From contig CP071494.1 in the NCBI GenBank assembly GCA_017354895.1, positions 2,356,001-2,420,000 on the forward strand: 64,000 nt of DNA, read 5' to 3'. The notes below the pieces were generated by a model that worked only from the letters and a program-made list of their open reading frames with translations, had not been told where the DNA came from and ran no database searches. The DNA comes from Podospora comata (Eukaryota; Ascomycota; Sordariomycetes; Sordariales; Podosporaceae). Below are positions 56,801 through 64,000 of the stretch, in pieces. The translations under genes and the position numbers were made by a program. The first letter of the stretch is position 1. Every line of letters starts with the position of its first letter.

Positions 56801-58523
56801 TAGATAGAAGTCGAAATAGCTCTCGGAATGACTGCTTGTCTCGCCTTGAGATGAGATTCCATACCTTGCCAGGGACTGCAAAGAGGTCGTAACGGAGAAA
56901 CAGAAGAAGACCACGGAGATCCTTCTGGATATCGTCCTTCACTGGCGTACCAGTTACCCCCCAAGCATTAATCCTTGGAATTCGACGAGCCAGTTGCGCT
57001 GCGTTGGTACTCCAGTTTTCCACCATCTGGGCCTCGTCAATGCACACTCGCCACCAAGAGACCTGTACAAGAGGGGACTTGACCGATTCATATTGTTTCG
57101 CGTTCCGCATCGATCGCACAGGCTCGTCAGAAGCTGCCCATATTTCAGTTCTTAGCACCTCGTACGTTGTGACTACAACATCCTGCTGAGCAAGGTACTC
57201 TGCTGAGAGTTCTTGGCCTTCTTTGGATGCTTTTCTGATTCCAGGATAGAACAGTACGTTGAGAGATGGTGCGTGACGTTGAATCTCCGAAAGCCACTGA
57301 TCAAGCAGCGTAGTAGGCGTGACGATCAGTGTTGCCGATGATGCAAGTAGCTCCCTCCCTAGAAAGTGGTCGTAGACCATGACATTGGTTTCCGGGCGAG
57401 GATGCAAAAGCATCAGGCTGATGACTTCCAGCGTCTTCCCGAGACCCATTTCTTCAGCAAGAATCCCGCCGGGGGGGCCCTCCAGAGCCTCAAATAAACC
57501 GGTATCAGTTGTGACCGCACCGATCAGCGGGCTCAAATAGATCGTGTTGCCATCAACATCATGAGCCTTCGACCAAGAAATTGGTAACTCGGTCGAATCT
57601 GACGGCGGATTTGGCACGACACCGCCCACGCCGTTGTGTGCATCTTGAGACCACCGTACACCCTCCCGCTTTAGCAACCACTGGACGGCTCTCTGCTGGA
57701 ATGGGTACAGTTTTGCCTCTAACCGTGGGACCTCCATTTTTGAGACCTCTGCATCGAAGCTTTGCTTGTCTGGGACACATGCAGCCTCGTAAAAGTCTTG
57801 AGGCGACCATGAAAGCGAGGATAATTTATCCTTGGGCAGGGCCAGCTCCGGGTACCATGTCGAGAACACGATGTTTCGAAGCGTCTCCTGTGGCGATGTG
57901 GCAGCCCTTTTGCTGCTCCAAACTGTAACTTGTTCATTCCATCTGACCTCAATTGAGACCTCAAGACGGAGGCCTGGACCGCTCTGCTGGATGGACATGG
58001 CCACAGCGGTCCACAGACATCCTTCATCGCCGGGATCGACACCTTGAGTATGAGCCACCTCCAACGCTGATCTCAAGGTTGGGGATATTTCATCGCCTTG
58101 TAGCCGGAACGAGAGATGAAAGTTTGAGTTTCGGGATTTTGTCCGAGGTCCAATTATCAGGTGCAAATCGGACGAAGGGACGAATATCTGAGCCGATTGG
58201 GCAGTGAAGACCTGCAAGGCGATGATATTGCTGACATCTCGGGATGTGCTTAGTCCATTGTAGTCGAAATCTGGTGCGTCGGTAATGAGAAGCGACAGAG
58301 ATTCCCGTGCTACTGTTATCACACCATGGCGTGATGTCTTGGCCCGTTTTGCAGGATGTTCTGAGCCCTGCTGATCCTTGCGGACCGACATAGGGGCGGA
58401 CCGAAGCTGCGTCAGAAACGCTGTAACATTTTCGCCTTCGTTGGCAGCATCTTCCGCGGGGGATGATTTCCTTGACCTTCTCGCAGCCAAGCTTTGCGCC
58501 CTTCGGCTGGCCTTGGGGGGCAT
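53837..58523 (-). CDS. IRC20: SNF2-family helicase and RING E3 ubiquitin ligase, Irc20/SHPRH-like
   Basis: A protein of 1523 residues in three exons (58523-55986, 55924-55063, 55008-53837; introns 61 and 54 nt). The N-terminus is basic. The first helicase lobe has motif I GGILAEEMGLGKTLE (353-366), motif Ia IVTPTTLLDQW and a DEAQ box in VCIDEAQMVENW (496-499), the usual SHPRH/Irc20 form instead of DEAH. A long coiled-coil insert fills exon 2. Exon 3 carries a C3HC4 RING (CIICQSTFSIGVLTVCGHQF, then CPVC). The second helicase lobe follows, with IIFSQYKEFLEVL, LLSARAHSSGLNLVNA and motif VI QAIARVDRIGQEQ. The RING inside the helicase domain defines the family, which acts in DNA damage tolerance and recombination. 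The architecture is complete. Confidence 0.93.
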
Positions 58524-59377
58524 TCTTCCAAGATGAGTGACGAGAGATAAGTTACTGCCCAGCCCTACATAAGGAGAGGGCAGCTTTCAATGAAAAGGTT
58601 GCTGCCACCTGGTAAATTTCCATGGAATATCAGATCTACGGCAGGTTAGTGACATGAGGAGTATAAAACGGTGTATTGTCAAGCTCACGTGTAGACAACT
58701 GTTTGTGGCCGACTGGGTAGTCTCGAGAATATGTCCAAGTATGTGAGCGACGTTGGTTGCCTATGCGAGAGCAAAAGGTCAAGGGTGATATAAAACCGAT
58801 TACCAAGCTGATGTCGCCTTCTAGCTGGGATGGACATATAGCTGGCTGGAGCAGCGTTCACGATGTGATGGATGAAAGGATCGAATCGTGGACTGGCCAG
58901 GTCGCTGGGATGAAAGGTTCATGCAGGATCTGGAGGAGGGTTGGGTCAAACGAGGAGAGCCAGGCAGGTCGAGGGGGGGCGGTAGCTTATAAGTGCCATA
59001 TCAGTCCCAGTGGTTGAATTGCAGCCTTGCAAGTGGAAGACCCCACCATAAGTTGAGATTGGAGCTCGGTGATTGGCTCATTCTTTGACCCCTCCAACCA
59101 GTGCCGCCTGCCAAGATCAGATTGTGGTCTGTGCGCTGGGACCTTGCATGGCAGTTGAACGGAAAAACTTTCGACTCCATGGAGCGCATTCGACCGACGA
59201 GAGGAAGCGATTGACTGCCGCCAAAGGACCTTTGAGGCTATCTCGACCGGGCGAGACCACATACTAGAACCGAATGTCAGGAGGAGTTGTTCCATAGGTT
59301 AGTTCCCCCGCCGCTACAGCACCTTCCTGGTACTATGAACCAACCAGTCCGGCCTCCTAATTCTCTCAACAGCGCAC
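58524..59377. promoter_or_regulatory. Divergent upstream region of IRC20 and the mS41 gene
   Basis: An 854-bp gap between divergent starts; no coding signal, tRNA or repeat was seen. Confidence 0.5.
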
Positions 59378-60124
59378 ATGAATTCGCTACGACTCCATTC
59401 TGCCTTCGGGCTCCTGCTCCGACCTGCCGCCGCTGCCCCGGTTGGTGTTTCGACCGCTGTCCACGGACTCAGAGCCTTCTCTGCGACGACATCCTCACAA
59501 TCCGCCGAAGCCGTCCCATCACCTGTCCCAAAACCCAAGACATGGATCCCGAATCCTACACCATTCGTCCCCAATGTCCAGACCTTCCTCACCCTGATCG
59601 GCCGCGATCTTAAATCACACGCCTCCAAATTTCCCTCATGGGATTCACTTTTCAGCTTAAGTTCTGAACAACTGAGGGAACTCGGTGTGGAACCACCACG
59701 CTCACGGCGGTATCTGCTAAGGTGGCGGGACAAGTTTGCGAGGGGAGAGTACGGTATTGGTGGTGACTTGAAGTATGTCAAGGGCGGCAAAGCTATTTTG
59801 AAGCTGGTGGAGAAGGTCAAGAGCCCAGAGTTGAGGTTACGATATGTGGTCAACGTGCCTGAGGGCAAGGAGGTGGAAGATCTCCCGCTCAGCCAACAGG
59901 TCAGGGCGAAGGGTTTCAAAGTCAGGGGTGTCGACAAGATCACAGGTCCATATGTCCTACCACTGAAGGGCGGTAGGGCAGCTGTGCTCAAGGTGACGGA
60001 GGGCATGTGGGAAGACAAGAGAGGACACAAGGTGGATGGCGGTGAGAGAAGACGGGCCGAGGTCCGCTTCAAGCGGGGTGTTGCCGAGCGGAAGGCCCGG
60101 AGAGAGGCTCAGGGTCTCTATTAA
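59378..60124 (+). CDS. FYV4: Mitochondrial small-subunit ribosomal protein mS41 (IGR motif, Fyv4-like)
   Basis: A 248-residue intronless protein. The N-terminus (MNSLRLHSAFGLLLRPAAAA) is a typical mitochondrial presequence with Arg and Ala and no acids. The IGR/mS41 domain spans about residues 66-118: VQTFLTLIGRDLKSH with the IGR triad at 74-76, then FPSWDSLFSLSSEQLRELGV and RSRRYLLRWRDKF. The C-terminal half (VDKITGPYVLPLKGGRAAVL) and the basic end RKARREAQGLY are as in fungal homologues of this mitoribosomal protein. It is divergent from IRC20. Confidence 0.9.
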   Translation: MNSLRLHSAFGLLLRPAAAAPVGVSTAVHGLRAFSATTSSQSAEAVPSPVPKPKTWIPNPTPFVPNVQTFLTLIGRDLKSHASKFPSWDSLFSLSSEQLRELGVEPPRSRRYLLRWRDKFARGEYGIGGDLKYVKGGKAILKLVEKVKSPELRLRYVVNVPEGKEVEDLPLSQQVRAKGFKVRGVDKITGPYVLPLKGGRAAVLKVTEGMWEDKRGHKVDGGERRRAEVRFKRGVAERKARREAQGLY

Positions 60125-63100
60125 GAGTATCGCTCTCTTGATGGCGCATCTGGATGGGTGGCCTGAGAGACGATCTCGTTACAATTATAAAACTTGTACA
60201 TTAATAGAATTAGACATTCTATACCCAACCGCCAGCGGCCTGTTTCTGTAGGATATCTCCACCGTCAACTCGGATCCTGACGGAGCTTGATATATTGGTC
60301 TAGCAGCTGGTGACTGATGATGGGAACGAGTACGAGTATCGCAATCTGGGTAAGGGTTGTGAATGCAACAGGATATGGGAACAGGAGTGCGATCTTCCAT
60401 TCCAGTATTTTGGCAAAAGGGCTTTCGACAACACCTTCCGCATTCGAACCACGGGGGACGCGAATGCTTGGTGGTCGGTGTCCGACTTTCCACTACATTG
60501 TCAGCCTTTACTAATGGGTCATGGAGGGGCCTTGGGACCCCAATTAACTCAAACAGGAAGCACACTGCAACCTTAGGTCCAAAAACACGCCCAATTCACC
60601 AGTCTTCCAGGCTTCAGAATCAAAAAAAGACGCCGTGATGAGGCCGAACACGAAATGACTGGTAGAACATCCATGAGGGGGATGAGAATACTTAAATCCT
60701 AGCGGCCGCACCAGCAGGGCTGAGCAGAGCTTTTGCGACCTGCGACTTACGCCAACACCAGGCAACGAGAAAATGCACCTTACATAAGAGAAGGGCTCGA
60801 CCCGACCCCAACGGCAAGCACACTTACGCGGCCAGTCTTCGCTTTCCAACCTTGCTTCGTCGTTCACCATCGTCACCGTCGCTACCTTCTTTTGCTCGCC
60901 ATGGCAGTCATTTACACTGACGTAACTTGTTGAGTCGTGGGGGGAAGGATGAACCCCGAGGGTTGCCAGCAGACAGGCAGCAGCACTCAATCCCTCGACC
61001 GATCTTGCAACCGCTCGCGCTCACTCTGGATCAGCAAAGCAAATGAATGAACCATCAATTGGGTTCCTCTTACGAGAGGGGGTGTAGAAGAGAGTTTGGT
61101 CGGCCAGAAGGAACTTTGACCAACTGGGTTGGAAACCTGGTTGCCATCATTTCGAACGCCGCGGGCTAAACCTCTTCCGGATACATCTGCACGCCTTCTC
61201 GTCACTGCAACACAAAGTGGTATCGAGCTTCAGAACGGGCCAGGAGAAAGAGAGCAGGATGGACTGAGGTTTTTGGCGAGGTCATAGTCGGATCATGGAA
61301 AGTGCCACACACGGCAACGAGGCAACGATTTGCCCCTACGATACGACCAGACATGCCAATACATCGACACGCACCGATCAGGAAGGACGGAATAACCGGT
61401 CGAGGAGATTGCATTGTTTCCTCTGGGCTTCGAGAGGAGGACCAAACGGAGACCTTGAATCTGTTCGAACCGGCCTTGGGGCGAACGCCAACACCACCTG
61501 TTCTGGCCATGGACTTTCTTTCCCCCGTGTACCTGCATATGGAGGTGTTAGGTCTATCCACGGAACCTCGGTCATCGCCAATTCTTTCGCCGCAGGATGC
61601 CCACTTTCAAGACACCTATGAGATCAGAGCTTTTCGGTGACCAGAAAGGTATGGTATATCACTCTGGAGGGTGTCTGCTAAGCTACCCAGACCATGCGGA
61701 AGAAAATTGCTTCGGGGTACAATCCATCCGAGTGAGCTATTATTCATCTCGAGTTGATGAAGTGGTTACATCACAGCGAATACAACAGAGACGGCGAGTT
61801 TGGTGCTATCGCTCGAGGCTTGGGGCAGGACCATGCCTGTTGAGGCTGTGGATGCACCGGTACCTGATCTGAAAACAGGCGTTGTTGTTCTCGGAGGGTG
61901 TGGGCAAGCCTGCGAAGAAGCGGGATCGTGATTCGAACGGATCAACACACCCCTGAAGGCTACTCAACAGCGGGCCATCATTTGTCCAGCACATCACCAT
62001 CCGGGCCGTCGACTAGCAGGTTGTACGCAAAGCACAGCCCAGGCTCGACTTTGACGCGGGGACACGGCGGGGATATTCTTCTTTCGGAGAAAGTTGACGC
62101 TTTTGCTGCTAAACTTGTATGTGCGGCTGAAAATCGAGCATCGTCAAAAGTCTCGGGGTTGAGAAGTCTAAGCCCCAAAGAGCAGAAACTCCACGTGTGG
62201 GAGCAAGAGAGCGGGTGAATCGGGGAACGGACGGCCTTGCTTCGGGTGGCTTGTTGGGCATCTGCGGAAAACTGCCGCCGCAACCGTTGAAAGTTGCATT
62301 CACCCTCCTGCGCCGCCCCAGGTCTTGGCACTTATCGGCTGTCGCTACGCCGCTTCGGCTGCCCGTTCTCCTCGGACGGGAGACGGGAAGTTTGAAGAAG
62401 ACCAAGACACGGAGCAATGGTTCAGCTGTTCTGGTCTCTTCAGTCTTGGTGTGCTTGGAAGGTAGGCGGGCATATTCAAGATCGGTATTGACGGCATACC
62501 GCATGTAAGTGCTGGTAGCAAGCAACTTCTCATGGCACGTTACGTCGAGCATCCGGCCTGCTATCAATCTCATTATCTCCAATATAGCATCCAATCAGAT
62601 CCTCTTCACAACGCCGCCATTCTCATCATCTTGCTTGTTTGTGAACATGGTGTAAGTGCGGGGTGTCGTGCACAAGACAAGGGAGCCCTTGGCGCGCAGA
62701 TAAATTTAGATAAGTTCCAGCTGAATCGGTTTAGTGTTGCTCCGTTTCACCTTTTTTATTCCTTTCCCCGACCGAACATGTCAGTTGAGACAGAAATCCC
62801 ATGTCTCTGACAGATCATGGGTAAAGTGTTATTCGCTTCTGAATCATTTCCATGCGTGGTGATTGAAGAGCGGTCAAAAAACATGCCTCCACGTGAACCC
62901 AAGCGAAGAAGAGAAGTCATTCACACGAGACCAGCGGACCAATGGCGTGTCAAGGAGGTAGGTTGCTACCAATTGAAAACGCACCAATTCTCGTATCACC
63001 TGGGGGAGTGGCAGGGTAGCGCCTGCTGGGAAGGATGGGATTGTGTCAACCCCCCGTGCAGATATTGTATTGATATTGGATGGAACTGGTACCTACCTGG

Positions 63101-64000
63101 GAGTCAATTATTGGGATGAGTGGGATCGAAGACTGCCACGACATAGTACTAGCTTCAAGAAGAGACCAAAAATCGCATCCAAGTTGAACACTGCTTGACT
63201 AAAAAAACCGCAGAAACCCTCTCCAAGTGGCCACTGTAACGCAAAAACAAAAAACAAAAAAGATCTAATTCAGGAAACATCACGACGTCGGCGGCGTCTC
63301 GGCCACACTGTCACCAGTTGTTTGCCAAGTTCGATTGGACGGGAAAGACTTCCAGCTGAAAGATACAACCTGAGCGGTCCGCTTCCCGAAAGTCAAACAT
63401 TGTTTCTACATGGTCGCGGCAATGGGTCTCTTGTGTGTCTCGCGGGAGGGACGGTGGCTCATTTTTTATTTTCTTTTTCGGGCCCATTCAACCGGCCTCG
63501 GATGTATCTAGCATGAATTTATTCTGGATTTAGAAACCATCTGTCGATGATTCCATCTCTCTCAATAAAACAGATTGGTCTTCTTTTTTTTCTTGCGAGA
63601 CCCGAGCTATCCTATCCTATGCTACCCACCCACCAACTGCTTGGCCACGATGGCGATCATTTGGATGTCACGGCGGGGTTTCTCCGGCAATCCGTAGATA
63701 GATACGCTGTCAATGATTGACCATTGTCCCCTTGAAAGTTCGCTTGTTCGTGGCAGTGCTGTTCTTGACTGTTTAAGCTTATATTTCTCCCGGAGTAACT
63801 TGTACACACCGAACGACGCAATAGGGTTGCAAGGGAACAACAAGACAGAAGAGGAGGCTCTATGATCATGGTGACAAACTGCCAAGTTGCGGAAACTGAA
63901 GCGAAGCTAAGCACCACGACGGTATATGTTGATCCACGTATAGGGTTGGAAGTTGACTGGATGCTCCGTATTCCCGCCCGCAAAAAAAGATTTACACATA
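60125..64000. other. Gene-poor right end, no supported gene
   Basis: About 3.9 kb. Open frames up to 161 codons occur on both strands, often overlapping, but show no domain, signal sequence, codon bias or coherent splice structure. No tRNA, 5S rRNA, snRNA or terminal repeat was identified by eye. It could be a large intergenic region, heavily mutated repeat DNA or a diverged gene that I cannot recognise. Confidence 0.5.

Noticed and set aside
61920-61960. TTCGAA T-loop-like motif suggesting a minus-strand tRNA
   Set aside because: The flanking bases do not form a T-arm stem and no acceptor or anticodon arms are found.
62109-62594. 161-codon minus-strand frame
   Set aside because: No domain or codon bias, and it overlaps other frames of similar quality.
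1-64000. Secondary-metabolite cluster, CRISPR array, prophage or intact transposon
   Set aside because: No synthase, integrase, transposase, reverse transcriptase, long terminal repeat or spaced-repeat array was seen.

Overview
The window reads as a gene-dense stretch of nuclear DNA from a filamentous ascomycete, most likely a sordariomycete close to the Sordariales. Genes are interrupted by short introns (mostly 50-70 nt) with CTRAY-type branch points. Coding sequence is rich in C/G at third positions, neighbours are unrelated in strand and function, and families typical of these fungi are present (eisosome protein 1, Frag1/DRAM/Sfk1, the Vhc1-type cation-chloride cotransporter, mS41). No rRNA, CRISPR array, plasmid or phage feature and no intact transposon was seen. 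Exon boundaries were worked out by hand from splice signals and reading frame; family names rest on motif recognition, not database searches.

Layout. Left part (1-5 kb): an alpha/beta hydrolase of the monoglyceride lipase type, then a decayed head-to-head pair, a cysteine-rich secreted protein and a zinc metallopeptidase, both carrying in-frame stops. 5-24 kb: a disordered zinc-ribbon protein; a vacuolar cation-chloride cotransporter (Vhc1) divergent from an Avt-type amino-acid transporter; RNA polymerase II subunit Rpb11, with two possible first exons around a G-rich repeat; Lsm5; a DEDDy 3'-5' exonuclease; ribosome-assembly factor Ytm1 (frameshifted in a 16-C run) divergent from the DNA polymerase delta small subunit. 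25-37 kb: a large acidic protein with SUMO-interacting-like motifs and an F-box-like segment; a GT8 glycosyltransferase; a serine/threonine deaminase; a Nat9-type acetyltransferase; mitochondrial Met-tRNA synthetase; and a tRNA-Leu(CAA) with an intron.

39-60 kb: an unrecognised 1003-residue protein, ribosomal protein uL4, a tyrosine phosphatase, an eisosome protein 1 homologue, the TFIIH kinase Kin28/Cdk7, an Sfk1-like membrane protein, an Irc20/SHPRH-type helicase-ubiquitin ligase, and mitoribosomal protein mS41. The last 3.9 kb has no gene I can support.

Most genes are housekeeping: transcription (Rpb11, Kin28), RNA processing (Lsm5), translation (uL4, Msm1, mS41, tRNA-Leu, Ytm1), replication and repair (Pol delta, Irc20, exonuclease), and membrane or vacuole function (Vhc1, Avt, Sfk1, Eis1). 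I did not find a clearly new multi-gene system. The observations most worth a second look are the SIM plus F-box protein, the two Rpb11 first exons, the repeated pattern of frameshifts in G/C homopolymers, an ACGCGT (MCB-like) site in the Pol delta promoter, and the decayed secreted gene pair.
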